64,000 nt of DNA, from the NCBI GenBank assembly GCA_002118135.1, contig BDIU01000033.1, forward strand, positions 1 through 64,000, given 5' to 3'. Shown piece by piece: positions 1 through 12,713 of this stretch. The stretch is from Trebouxia sp. TZW2008. Taxonomy: Eukaryota; Chlorophyta; Trebouxiophyceae; Trebouxiales; Trebouxiaceae. Position 1 is the stretch's first letter; each line of letters starts with the position of its first letter. Position numbers and translations under genes: made by a program. The notes beneath the pieces were generated by a model. That model did no database searches. It saw nothing but the letters and a program-made list of their open reading frames with translations, and had not been told where the DNA came from.

Positions 1-763
1 AGTTGTCTTGTTGTAAAAATTTGAACGCCTCTCTCCATTAGGGGAGAACACGAGATAAACAAGAATGTGCAAAATGGCACGACATGCGGCATGCAATGTC
101 ATGCTTCGCTGGGTCTATCCTGTTGCTAGCTTGCTTATGCTTTGTGAGAAAGTCAATGTTACAGGCATGCCAACGCAATGACTCGCACTGCCTGCAGCAC
201 TTGCTGGACAGGCGAAATCAAGGCGCATACCAATCTTTGTCTGTCAGCTCAGCCCTAGCAATGCGCTAAAATGCTTCTACAATTAACACTTCTATATGCT
301 CTCAACCTGCAGTTCCTTTTGCAATCCCCAGCTCGCTGACCCTGAACATAACGTTATCAATCTGCACACTTTAGCTATTACGTGTCACACACAATCTACA
401 GCTGTCAACATGTCCTGCTAGCATGGCGCTGCGGAACTTTGGCAGATCTTGTCAGAAGTAGCTATGCCTGCACAGCAGCAAAATCATGCGCCATAGGCCT
501 GAAGATACTGTGACCCCACGCTGATTTGAACTCCAGTCTGGGCCCACAGTAGCTGTCAAATGCTAAGCGCATTCACAAAATCTCAAATGCACTGTGCTGA
601 CGCAGCCTGCGGCTACCAAAAGGGGACATGGGGGGGTCTGATCTGAGTGCAGATGGGCGACATTGAGAGCTCAAAAAGCCCATTTGCTTTGTTTGCCAGT
701 CTTTGAAGGCTTTGTGGCTTTGTGTCAAGCTTCCACTGCTCTGGAGATCTGATGACAGTCAAG

Positions 764-1699
764 CTAGCAAATGTCCTCTGCTTCAGAAGTGGCTCTGGGG
801 ATCAGGGGTTCATGCAGTGAATTTCGCCCACACAGCCAGAGGCTCGTCTTGCTGTCACATGTGAGCTGCTCATAGGCCTGTCGCCCTGCTCTGCTGGTGC
901 TGAACTTGTAGATGCCCAAGACTAGTCCTGCAGTTGAAGAGCAAAAACAAAGTGAAAACTTGCCAATGCTGCTACCTTGCAAGCCCCAAAAGCTGCTATT
1001 CTGCATGGTTGAATGCAGGCGGTATTTGACTATGGCTCACAGAAGACAGATTCATGCAGCTCAACCCTGTGCCATTGCAAACACTTTTGACACACGTTCA
1101 AAGCCTTTGTTTTTTGTGGCTGCACTGGCTGACCATGCAGAGCACACACAGCACTCGCAGACTGTCACTTACAGCCAAGACAGACAAGCGTGACCCTCTG
1201 CCACACAATCATGGCTTGATGTGCATGCTGTGGCGTCGCTGTGTTTAGATTGCCCACAAGCCAATTGTGCATGTGACACAAAGCTGTTGCAAGTCGTGAA
1301 GACCTACCAGCACATGCCACAGCAAAGCCTCCAATGCAGATGATCAAGTCCCAGGATTGCAAGCTATTGCGGCTGCTGCTGTCTATGTCCGCAGACTTGG
1401 CTGCTTGCAAAGCCACCTGCAACAGACAGACACACTTCACACATGCCTGCTGGTCCAAGATGAATTATGTGACCCTGTGACCATCAAGAGCATGTGACCA
1501 TCAACAGCATGTGAGCACCTCAAGCATGTGATCATTTGTTTGAGGGCTGCAGTCATAAAATGTGTGCAAATTTTGCGCAACATGATTATTCGGGGGTGTT
1601 TCACTATGTCATAGACTGCCTGAACCTCGAGGACATATACTCATTGCCACTGTGTGCCACATGCAATCAGCCTTGTCGGCTGGCTAAAGCATGTAAAAT

Positions 1700-1741
<42 letters not shown>

Positions 1742-4700
1742 AGCACAACCCTTTACCTGATCATTGTCAAAAAGAGCGGCATCGGCTGTTGGCTCATTGC
1801 TGGGCTGGAGTGTGGTGTGCACGCTCACTTTCATGCGACTCTTGGCGTTGTCCTGAAGTACATTATAGGTCAGACAAACATGCACATCAGACTTGACTGC
1901 AATCTGCTGACAGTATCTGCCCTGTGCACTAGGAGCAGCCTCGAAAAGCAAATGCGCTATAGCAGTTGAGTGCCCCATGTGACTCCAGCATATGATGCTC
2001 AGTGCAAGCATGCAGATTGTCACGAGACACAGGCACAGCACCCTGTGCAAGGAAGATATAGAGCCTTCAGGGAGTTACACAAGAATGCCTTCACAATGCG
2101 CTGCTCAGTGGGCCGATGAATTGGCCCACAGTCTCAGGCAGCAGCTGGTGGGCTTGTTAAAAGTTGATGTGCAGAAAGGGCATCACACTGTGCTGTGCAT
2201 TTGGTGAAGCAGAGGCAGCAGTGCGTTCAAGAGCATTGACTCTGCAACGGCTCACCTGTGTTGAGTCAGCTATCTGCACAAAAAAGGCACCATTGCGTGA
2301 GGAGAAGACGCTCTGGTGGTCGAAGCTGGCATCCAATTGGCTGACATGGAAACCCTCCTTGGCAATCTGTTGTTGCAACGCTCTGCCCAAAATAGAGTTG
2401 CTGATCACCCCTTGCAGAGCCTACAGAGGCAAGGAATCAGCATCAGCTCCTGCCAGATGGGTTTGCCGATCTGATAATAGAAATCAAGACAGAGACAGAT
2501 GCAGACACTGATCTAAGCAAGTGGGCATTTCAGCAACATATGTTAGAGGCATCGAGCGTGCAAACATCTGGCAGATGTGCAAACAGGCGGCAGGTCAGAT
2601 TTACCAATCAGGGTATGTCATGAGATCGACTGCAACCAAAAATGTGCTCAGGTCAAGAATAGATGGGACCCCACTGAAGTATATGCTGCCCAAACTTCAG
2701 CACAGCAGCATGTTCAACATTGGCTGCAGCTTGCAGATGGCACGCAAAGACTTTCTGCTTACCTGTGTGCGATTGGTAGCAATGCTGAGCGTCAACGTCA
2801 GCAGCACAGAACTCCTTGACAGGATCTGCTGATTGCTCCTGCTTGCAGCTTTTTCAGGCAATTGCTGATACGCTGCTTTCTGCCTAGGGCCAAGTGCCTC
2901 TTGTCCAAAATGACCAATCGGCTCATCCAGCCAGCTCAGAGACATCATGGGGTCGACAGGATCCTTGAGCCTGCTCTCTGTCAACACTGACTTCAATGCT
3001 GCAAAGCCAGCTTCCTCAACATGTGGCTGGTCAAGATAGACGCCTTGTAGGCTCTTGGCTGCAGGCCTCACAGGGCCATCAGCACCTGACATGCTGTCTG
3101 AGTCTGTCTGAGCAGCTGCCCGAAGCCTCTCCAAGGCACTCTTGGCAGCGGCATCAGTTCCCTGTGTCTCTGCTCCAGCGCTGAAAATGCTGCGAGCTGC
3201 TGGCTGACTGACACTCTGTGCTGTATTGCTGACAGCCTGGTCGTTCCTTGGAGTGAACAGGCTGGCCAGCTGCTGTTTTGGGTCTTGATTAGCCTCCAGA
3301 ACAACAGTGGCAATCCCCAGAGGTTCCTGTTGCTGCAAGGTGGCCACCTTAGCATGTGTTGCTGCGGGTCTGTCATAGGCATTTCTGACTGTCAAGCCTT
3401 CTAGAGTGCCTGAGCCATCAGTAAGCATCTGCAGCTGCTGTGGCGTCAGGTGCCGCTTAGGCTGAGCCACCGTCGCACCACCGCCAGTCTTGAGAAACAA
3501 CAGGTGTGGGTGAATGTCTGACAGCGGCGAGCTTTGCTGACCTGGCAGGCTGCTTGAGAGTGTAGCCAGGGCTCTTGTCTGTTGTGACGCTGGCTCAGAA
3601 TGTGAATCTGCACAGCAGCAAGCTTGACTTATGCATAGTGAGCAGTGTCAACCTGTTCTGATCATTGTCAATTGATTGAGTGCTGAGGCTAGCAGGTGGC
3701 AGCTTGACAATGACCCAGGGGACCAACACATACAGTCCAAAGAACAAGCATGTCAAGCGTACAAGTCAAACTCAGCAGAGCTACTTACAATCAAATGTGC
3801 AACAGCACTACGTTTTCATCTTGACTATGCTTGTGCAAACTGAGCTGTGTTGTTTCAGTCAGTGACACCAACACAGACAATCGTGCCACTTGCATTTGTA
3901 CCATTCGTATCTCTGCAAGTGCGGTGCAACAGCACCACAGATGTCAGCCTTTTGAGATGACAACAAGAGTTGCATATTTTACCTTCCTTGATGTCTGCAA
4001 AGGCTTGCAGCATGCCAAGGATCCTGCTTGGAGACTCAGGAGCTTGATGGCTGGACTGCAAGCTCTCCTTCCATTTGAGCAGGACTGGGTTGTCCTTTTG
4101 CTGCGCTGCAAAATCGAGCTGGATCTGCAGCCCATCAGCCCATAATCAGTAGCACTCCACAACAGAAAGCTCAGCTGATGCATACAAGAACTACTGAAAG
4201 CGGAGCTGCGGCTTTTAAGAGCAACACTGTGCTCGTGTACATGCCAGAATGTGGTGCATATTGCAAAATATGCTATCAGGGACATAAGCAATGCTTGCCG
4301 CCATGCCTTTGCGCACTTGCACTGTGGCAAGTTGCTGAAAGTCCAGCAGCAGATTAGCAGTGGCATACATCTTCTGCTGTGCTCTTTGCTTCAAGCAGCT
4401 TTCTGGCCTGTGATTGAAGCGCTGAGTCTTCAGAGGAGGCATGTTGCGCTGTTGCAGTCAAAACATGGATATCTGTCTCAGCCAGACCCTGCAGGTCACC
4501 AAGCAAAGCATGGCATGGAGCAAATGGCAGAACTTTCTTGATGACAGCAGCCCCAGCAGTATGGTGCACATCCAAGCTGCGGGCTGAACACTTACCCAAA
4601 CAGACGCTGCAGCTCGCAACAAGGTGTTGACTGGCAAGAAGTCCCTTGTGGTCAGCTGCAATGTTATATTGAGCGAATTTGCTGGCAGCGCTGCAGTGCC

Positions 4701-5373
4701 ACATGACCATGTTATGAGGCTAGGTAACTGAGGGAAGGGCACAGCTTATGCAGGAACCGCAGTGTATGTACCTGCCCCTGTAGTGATGTGCAAAGCTGCT
4801 GCTGCTGCTATTAGCCAAAAGGTCAGGCAGGTCATAATCTATAAAGCTTGGTCACAACAAGTGTTTAGCCTGGTTGCACAGCCTGCGCAAACATGGCATA
4901 TGCAACTTGGCACACTTCATCAGGGCAAAGAAAGCCCAGGACACTCACAAGTGTCTACAAGATCGAGGCGGGTGCGCTGATGGTGATGTTTAAAGACGTA
5001 AGGAATACAAAACAGGTTTCTCGAAGACCCGCTCTCAACTTGAGGGCTAGCAGATGCCGACCTACCTGCTTCAAGACTCAGCTTCGAGCGCCGTCTCTTG
5101 CCGACTTGTCGTCACTGCTGCAGCATCTGTCACGATGCGACGACAAGACTGTGATCGGAGTGAAGTGTGAGCTTTCTCTGCTGGCTTATGCCCTACGAGG
5201 TCTGGATGGCGGAAAACAAGCAGCAGGTGGGAAGCTTTTTCTGTTGTTCGTGAGCCGTGCGAAACAAAGCGTCCTCGCGGCAGTCGGCTTTTGGCAAACT
5301 TGCAAAAGCTACGCTGCTGGTGGCGCTCACTTGCAGCGCTTGGTGCAGAGGGAGTTCGGAGTTCGAAGCTCAT
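764..5373 (-). CDS. unidentified multi-exon gene
   Basis: I do not recognise the product. Reading the minus strand, plausible coding exons with matching splice sites lie at about 4.57-4.64 kb, 4.39-4.50 kb, 3.98-4.12 kb (residues such as KDNPVLLKWKESLQ), a long exon of about 2.78-3.61 kb, 2.24-2.42 kb, 1308-1416 and 764-904, which ends in TAG. The long exon is rich in Gln, Ala and Ser and looks disordered or scaffold-like (it contains HLLFLKTGGGATV and DPVDPMMSLSWLDEPIGHFG). The 1308-1416 exon contains a hydrophobic GGFAVACAG stretch. The start is not settled. An ATG at 5373 lies in a CpG-rich 5' island and is followed by a GTGAGC donor, but the next exon could not be phased. The same island (4893-5420) is also open on the plus strand for 175 codons, probably by chance. 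No catalytic motif seen. Confidence 0.45.
1702..1739. repeat. (CT)n microsatellite
   Basis: About 19 uninterrupted CT dinucleotides, lying in an intron of the minus-strand gene, where they read as GA repeats. It creates spurious Leu/Ser and Arg/Glu repeat frames and has no coding meaning. Confidence 0.95.
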
Positions 5374-6005
5374 TTGAAGTCAAAACTTTAGACTCAAAAC
5401 CTTTGATCTTAAGCAAATGAGTCATGGCCAGGTGAGACAACACATTGGTGCCAGCTGCGCGCCCTTGGCCGCAGCCGATCCTTCTCCCTGAAATCCTGAA
5501 AGCTTTGGCTTTTGTGGTCGACGAGCTGCATTTAATCTTGCACTAGTGAAAGTCCCAGCCCATGCATGCATATGTCAGGACGGTGCTGATCTGCAGTGGT
5601 CGTCTATGTACGACGTTACACTTTCTTTTCTCATTGACTCTTTGAAACAGCAGCTGCACAGTGCTTACGGCACACGACAGTTAGTACTAGGCTAGGCTAG
5701 GCATGAAAATCGACACTTGCGGGACTGACATAGCAAGCACTACACCAACTTATACAGATTGTGTTCTGTTTGTCTCTGACATGACCCAAAGACTCATTTG
5801 CAGCCTACAGTTGCTGCTTGATGAGTTCATTCATGTGACTACACAACTGTGATGACACAGAGAAGTCATATACAAGGCTGTACTTCGCGTCACCTTTGCA
5901 AACGAGATTGCAACAATGCAAATACTGATACATACATTTGAGCAAGAAATGAAATCAAATAAGTGCAAGCAGAAATTCACCATCAGCATGACAGTCACAG
6001 CATGT

Positions 6006-9000
6006 TTAGGACTTCTTTTGCTTGAGAAGACCCTTGACCTTGCTCACAAACTGGTTGAAGCCTTGCTGATCCAGCTTGGGGGCCTGAGCTGTGACATCAC
6101 CCAGTACTTGCTTTGCATGTGCCAAACCGCTGTACAGTGGTTGTGCATACTTCTCCGCAGCAAAGGGAGCGTTGTTCTCAAATGACTGCTGATCGCTGCT
6201 GCCCCAAGCCGTGAATACTGCTGAACCAGTGACAAAGAATGCAATGGAAGGAACAAAAAGAGCCAAAGGCCAAGAGCCAGTCTTGTCCAGAATGGCTCCT
6301 GTAATGGTCACTCCAATGATTCCTGGGATGGCTGCTGAGGTGTTTGTCAGTCCCAACAGCACAGGAGCATAGCGTGGTGATAGGTCTGCATGGTTGCAGT
6401 ACAGTCCAGCCAGAGAGAAGCTAGCCAGGCCAAGGCCGCCTGTGATGAGGGCTGCAGCACACAAGCAAGAAGCAGGTCAGACAAGTCCAGATGTGTGATT
6501 GTATAACACTGTGTTCATGAGTCATTACCAAATCCTGACATTGCACACACTGAATGGCACAGATCATCTTTACAGGGATGGGACACGCTTGCAAAGCCAT
6601 TGCACATGCTGAATGGTCCAAGTACAAGTTGAAATTACAAAGATGTGAGCAATGCTGGCCCGACAAAATCAGCTTGAGTATGCGTGTACATCGTGAGTGG
6701 CAAAACGTGCAGGCTGGATGACAGAACACTCCAGTCAAGCAAGCTGACTTGGCTAGTCAAAATGCTCACCAACTTTGAGATGGCTGTCGTCTGTCAAGCT
6801 GGCCCCAGCTAAGCACATGGCAGGTCCCAGAAAGGCTGTACACTGCGCCAGCTTCCTGACTTGCACAACAGGCATGCCCTTGGAGATCAGCGCATCGCCA
6901 GCTGTGCCTGCTATGGAGGATGCAATGATGGCAGCCACAGGTGGCAGCAGTGATAGCTGAGCCGCCTGAGTCAAGTTGAGGCTGAGGGTGTCTGCAAAGT
7001 AACTGGGCAACCAGGCCATCATGGTGTAGTGAAACCTGCAGCACATTGCATACTTCATAAATACAGCTCTGAAGTGATGCAGTTCATTGAACGCCGCTGG
7101 TTGCAGAGCAATTTATCACTAAGCTTGGACACAGTCTGCGTCCAGCAAGAACAACCAGGGATGCTTCGGATGCATGCAGGTACTGAAAGGCACTGTTTAC
7201 TCCAAGAAGTATGGCCAGCATGCTTGTATTGCTATACAAGGCACCAGCTGCTGAGCAACATGTGCACGCCAAGCGAGCTCACCAGTTATTGCAGAAATGT
7301 GCATATGCCAGAGCCTGTACAGGTCTGCTCCTCAGGAAACCCCGCCAAGGTACAGTCTCCTCATCAGCAGTCGACAAAGCAGCAGCTGAACCGCTGTGCC
7401 GCTGGTAGCCTTGTAGCTTTGCAGCCACCTCTGGGTCTTGTGCAGCAATCTGAGTCTGAATGTGCTCAAACCATACCGCCCATCCAAGACCTGTCAGGAC
7501 AACCAGAACTCAGCAACACGATGCAGCATGACAGTCTTCAGCTCTGCAGGTCTAAGCCTGGCCGAGACATGTGCAGTGCAAGCATCACATGCTGCAATGC
7601 CAACATAAGTTTTGTGCATGGGCAAGACCAGGTCATGCACTGTCACTCTGTGGACATGTTACAACCAATATGTACGCTGTTAGAACTAGCGCAATATTTG
7701 GAAGGACCACAGCGCAGAAACAATGCATAACACTGTTCAGGTCAAGAGACTCACCTAGAATGCCAAAAGCATAGAAGACTGTCGGCCAGCCAAAGCGCTC
7801 AATCAGGGGAGGGGCAACAAACAGCCCCAACAGGCTGCCCACGTGCAAGCCGCCAAAGATGAAGCTCATGGCACGAGACCTCTCATCGTTGGACACAACC
7901 CGAGCTACCATGTCAGTTGCTGATGAGGGCGCCACACCCTCACCAAGCCCTACTGCAGCCCTTGACAAGAACAAGCCTGCACACCGCACCAATTGCTGAA
8001 GTCCCCAGCCGGCGCTATGTGCAAATGTGCAGGGTGTAATCACTCAGCGCACAATGCGTCAAGTGCATGCACAAGATGTGAGAAATATACACAACATGTG
8101 CGGCGTGGGCAAAATCTGCACCAGCAGTGTAGACACGACATGTGAACAGCATGTGCATGATGAGAACAAGTCAAAGTTGGTTTTTTTGGAAACATGTGTG
8201 TCCCAAACATGGCATGCCTGACTTTGTGGGGACACACAAGTTGCTGAATGGTACCTTGCGAGCTGATTGAGAAGGTTCACGTGCCATGCACAGCTGCTTC
8301 ACCGGGTCTGCCATCAAGTGATCAAGCTGCTGATGCTCAAAGCATTAAATCTATGACTACACCAGCTGAAAACATGTTTTGACATGGAGCCAATTTGCGT
8401 ACCGGGCATGGTGCCTGCCATGATAGGGACAGCTGCTGTTGCTGCAGACCATAGCCCCACGCCTAGAGGCAGAATCTTTCTGCCTCCCTTCTTGGCAATA
8501 ATGTAGCCTCCTGGTATCTGTGTCAGCATGTAGCCAAAGAAAAAGCTGGACTGAACAAGGCCAGACACTGTGGAGCTCCAGCCAAAGTCCTCAGCCATTG
8601 GAATGATTGCCACACTGATGTTGACCTTGTCCTGCAAGGCGCACTAAACTAAGCGCCTACCTATACTCAAGCTGCAATGAGTGCAGCAAAACCACCAGAC
8701 TTGCTGAACACACTGCTATCTGAATGCATACTTGCAACAGCAGTTGCTGACGCTCACTCACAAAGGATGCCCCACCGTCTAAATGTATACTTACAACAGA
8801 TTTTGCTGACGCACACCCTTAGAAGACCATCAAAACTTTGCATGTCACAACAGGCTTTCTAGAAGATTTGACCATAATACACAGGACACGACAGGCTTGC
8901 AGCGGATCTTACCATGTTACACAAGACAAACGCCATGGCAGTCGCAAACACAAGCTTGTACTTGGCTGGCAGCTCCTCCCAATGCCGCCCAAACAGCTTG

Positions 9001-9398
9001 TGCAGAACATCATTTGTGGCTGGAGACTGATTGTTGCTGAACTCATACTCATCATCTGAGGCGTCATAGCTGCCAGTGTCCAGGCTGCTGCTGGATGAAG
9101 AGGTCTGTAAACGCTCAAACTCTAGCTGAGAACGCTTGGCTGATCTGTGACCAGGAGCAAACTCGTTCTCCCAGTCCCTCTCATACTGCCCCCTTCTGAC
9201 AGCTTTTGTTACGTGCCGCCGTGACCTGAAAGGTTGCGAGATGCTGATACTCCTACGCTTACCAGCGGCAAACCTGCAGCAGCTATCGAGTTGAGTTGTA
9301 CTTCGGTGGACCAGACCAACACGAGCTAGCAGGCCACGCAAGCGAAAGCACCTGCAGCCTGGCAGGCCTCCAGGCACGTGAAGGCCCGCGATGCTCAT
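6006..9398 (-). CDS. plastid ANTR/PHT4-like anion (phosphate) transporter, MFS
   Basis: Six exons, all in phase: 8913-9398, 8403-8631, 7755-7976, 7283-7490, 6770-7035 and 6006-6451, giving about 618 aa. It is a major facilitator superfamily carrier of the SLC17/ANTR type, which moves phosphate or organic anions with Na+ or H+ in plant plastids. The first 70 or so residues are Arg/Ser-rich without acids, as expected of a plastid transit peptide. An acidic Ser-rich stretch follows, then the helices. Family landmarks are NMDKVNISVAIIPMAEDFGW at the first helix, the loop GGYIIAKKGGRKILPLG, and GEGVAPSSATDMVARVV in helix 4-5. The start is the ATG at 9398; the frame stays open upstream but only through a TTG. 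The stop is at 6006. It shares a 448-bp divergent spacer with sulfiredoxin. Family assignment is firm; substrate is inferred. Confidence 0.9.
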
Positions 9399-9846
9399 TG
9401 TGCCAACCGCTGCTGGGCAAAGTGCTGCTTTGGCTCTAACACTCAAATAGCCCGGTCAAAAGAAGTCTGCCAAGAGGCTTAAGGTCGCTGGCAACAGCCG
9501 TAAGAACAGACAAAGCTGTCAGGGTGGCCCTGGAGAAGTCAGTAAAGGCCAAAGTGCTGCGTCAAAAGCAGGCTGTTGTGATTTGGCTGGTCCGTCCGTC
9601 CTTGTGGTGAGGCAGCTTCTTCGAATATGACCGAGGGATGATCCTTAATTCCATAATCCCTCTGGCAACGTGAAGAGATTGTTACGAAAGTTTGTTCCGA
9701 CAATCGCTGCAAGTGTGCGACATCGACGTCGCAATACTGTTCATAGTCTAATGCAGCCCCAGTATACCTGAGACATCGTCTTGACGCGATCGCGTTAGCC
9801 GACTCGCTGTGCATTGGTCATTCGCCTCGCGCCGTAGCAGACGTCC
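9399..9846. promoter_or_regulatory. divergent CpG-rich promoter between ANTR and sulfiredoxin
   Basis: A 448-bp spacer between two oppositely oriented start codons. CG dinucleotides are dense here and in the adjoining first exons, and sparse in the gene bodies on both sides. No TATA box is obvious. It presumably carries both promoters. Confidence 0.6.
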
Positions 9847-10302
9847 ATGGTGACCTCCTTGCCAGGGCGCGACGGCAACAACGATACAGATTCTGCACGC
9901 AGCCCCGATCTGCATGCAAGCATCTTTGTGTCGCCAGATGCGCCCATCTACGACGTTCCAATGCGCGTCATACACAGGCCGCTGCAGTCCTTCACTGACG
10001 AGAACAAGGTAGCAAGCTCTGCTGATTTCAAGTCCGCCAGAGTCACCGGCATCGTGGACCGACTTAGTCGCCTGCTGATTTAGGTTCGAAGTTTCGTGAG
10101 AGAAATGCAACGAGGCGATGAATTCACACCCATCGAGGTGCTTTGGGTACAGAAGGGCGACGATGACTTTTACTTTGCGTTTGGCGGTTGCCACCGGTGG
10201 GAGGCGCACAAGCGTCTTCAGAAGTCGACAATCAGAGCGAAGCTTGTGAAGACAACACCTCGTTCATTGTCGTTGTACCTAGGGCGTGACCCGTTTGCGT
10301 GA
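9847..10302 (+). CDS. SRX1: sulfiredoxin
   Basis: Two exons, 9847-10008 and 10084-10302, separated by a 75-bp GT-AG intron, give 126 aa, the usual length for sulfiredoxin. The enzyme reduces the sulfinic acid form of 2-Cys peroxiredoxins using ATP. The ParB/Srx fold is clear: IYDVPMRVIHRPL at about residues 33-45, DENKV at the splice junction, PIEVLWVQKGDDDFYFAFGG, and FGGCHRWEAH with the catalytic Cys inside the GCHR signature. LVKTTPRSLSLYLG closes the domain. The N-terminal 30 residues contain several Asp/Asn residues and do not look like a transit peptide, so a cytosolic form is likely. The intron contains in-frame stops, so splicing is needed. The gene is transcribed away from the plastid transporter from a shared CpG-rich spacer. 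Confidence 0.95.
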
Positions 10303-12713
10303 TGCCCAGTACTGGAGCCATGCCTGAGTGTTAGCAAAAATGGAGCTTTTTGAAACAGAGGTGAATCTGCAGTCATATCCAGTTTGTGTTCTGAACTCTC
10401 CTGATAACATCATCTCTGAGCATGTAATGACTTTGTGGCCTGCTGTTGCAGCGGGGGCCCGCCACACAAGGAAGGCCTGGAGGCCAGCCTGGCAGTTTGA
10501 CGCAGACCGAGGGCAGATACATCAGGTGGCTGCAAATGGATTCCAAAAAAGTAAACATCGGCTGACAAGCCGGGCAGTATTCATCTTCACCAATTGCCTG
10601 CAAGGAGTCAGGCAGGCTGCTGTGTCATCCATGAACAGGCTTGAGGGGCAGGCATGCAACATGCGGCTGCAGTGAACCTTGAGTTGCGCTGTCACAGCTT
10701 ACCTTGACAATATCATGGTATCAGCTAGTCGTATCCTGAGCACGAGCATCATTGACACCACGCATTCTCTTGGAGATGTCGAATTCCGTTTCCGTGAAGT
10801 ATATTTAGCCTGTTGGCTGCCACTCTGGACTTGTTTATTTAGCACTGGCATATTAGCACAGCATGTGTCAGCAGCGGTTTGTGTATGTGCTGACAGCAGC
10901 AAAACTGCAGTCAAGTGGCACTGCACAGCTGCAAGAGACTCAAACGGTCAGGTCATGCTGGTGCTCAGAGCAGTGACTGGCAGAAATTGTTGGATGTTTA
11001 CACAAATTGTTTGAACAGCAGTAGGCTTTCTTGATCTCTCATTACACTTGCAGCTCAAATTTGGCGTTACAGCTAAAGGCAAATTTGAAGTCGCACACTA
11101 GGGCACAAATTCGGACAAGCATGTGTGATCATGCACATTGAAGGCAACACAACAGTTTTTGATGCTTCTCATTGCCAGGCACTGCACTGTTTGGACACAA
11201 TGCATCTCAGCCAGTCATGCACAGTTGAATAGTTCTACTGAGTTATAGCACAACATTTCATGGAAGCTTGTCTCAAGCAGCTCCAGTCGAACGTGTAAAC
11301 AAATTTGCTGATTTGCTGTCTACCCTCTGGCTACATATGCTGCAGTATTTCATTGAGCAACTCTGCTGAGTCCACTGATGCAAGTCAGTATCTACTGCAG
11401 TCTCTGGACCCCCAGCCAGCATTCAACTGACTCTGAGAATCTGATCAGCTGTCTGTATGTGTCAACAGCAAGTTCTGTCACAATCTCAATCTGCAAAGTG
11501 TATGCTGTGCAACCCTTGCTCATCAGTGCAGTCTTGAGGGTCAGCTTCCAGATCACCAACTGCTGTCTAACCCTGCTGATGCTCTGGAGTAGAATTTGTC
11601 TGGAAGGCTGCAGCAAGCCAACCACTCTCTGTCAAATTGTTTCTGCTTGCAGCTAGCTATTGTGCCAACGGTTTCAGTGATGATACTTGCCATACAGGCG
11701 TTTGTGCGCTTAAAATACCATATGCTGTGTCAGTTCATGTTCTGTGTAGCAGCAGGACACTCTATAGTCCAGACACCAGGTGTCCATTGAACCGCAAGGG
11801 CAGTCTCCTGCTGCTGCAGGACTCGATTGCATTGCGGCAGAGGCAGTGTGCAAAGTTGCAGTGATGCTGCTTTTCAGAAACAGCTAACAGTCATGCAGCA
11901 AATGGTCAGTGGTCAGTGCTGTAAATGTAGGTATTGGCAGCGTCAAGCTCGAGTCAAAGGCCAAAAGCCTGAGGCCGGGACCCAACATGAAGACTCCTGG
12001 CTCAACCCTTATGACTAGCAATGGTCAACATCTTGTTCGTGTCACGTGTTGTCCCTGCTGACAGGAGATCCTGTTATGGCTCCTGACAGGGTAGAACCTT
12101 GTCCCATCCCTCTGTTCGTGCAAGGGACAAAAGATACTCTGCCTACCTGTCTGCACACACCCAGGAGCCCAGTGAAAGCAGTGGATCAGCATGCACCATA
12201 TGCAATGTGCAACACATGGCACCTGAGAGTTTGAAACACCGAGATGCAGTGGCGACTGTGAATTCAGCAAGCTGTTGGCGCCAACTATGTAACATGCAAC
12301 ACACAGTTGTTTTGAATCATCCATCACTCAAAACAAAAGTATGCTGCTCCCTTGAAAGAAAGCTTTGCGGCCTGTTGAGCTGTCAGAGCTCAAGACTAGA
12401 ATCCTTGCAAATGTCCAAAATTGCAATGCTACAGTGTTAAAACTCTGATCTGGGCGATTTTCTGATCCATGCTAAGACCTGCTTGGCAGCGCACTTTGGA
12501 ATGTGCCATCAAGAGACTCACTAAGTGAGTGTTCAAAATCGCTGTGCCTTAGCATGGTGCTGAGTAGCTAAGCCCAAAACAAGTGCAACACAAGCTATCA
12601 ACAGTAACACATTTTTGAAACAATCACCACAGTAATGATTGTGCTTGCAGTGCTGATGACACTTGCCTGCTTATGAATGAGCTCCTGATAGTCAACAGGT
12701 GTTGGTCGTATCA
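10303..12713. other. 2.4-kb gap between convergent genes
   Basis: Lies between the sulfiredoxin stop (plus) and the methyltransferase stop (minus), so it should hold the 3' UTRs of both. An ATG-initiated plus-strand frame at 10340-10675 (111 codons) and a minus-strand open stretch at 11392-11625 show no recognisable domain and no clear splice structure. I see no gene I can support. CpG is low throughout. Confidence 0.5.

Noticed and set aside
1536..1896. Leu/Ser-repeat proteins on the plus strand.
   Set aside because: Produced by the (CT)n run inside an intron of the minus-strand gene.
2697..3500. Single-exon 267-codon gene.
   Set aside because: The frame is a long exon of a larger minus-strand gene: an acceptor lies upstream of its first Met and coding sequence continues through it.
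4893..5420. 175-codon plus-strand ORF.
   Set aside because: Also within a CpG island, no recognisable domain or splice partner. Kept only as an alternative in the first gene's entry.
7029..7730. 233-codon plus-strand ORF.
   Set aside because: It is antisense to an ANTR exon (7283-7490) and introns, with no domain or family signal; the minus-strand reading gives clear MFS sequence.
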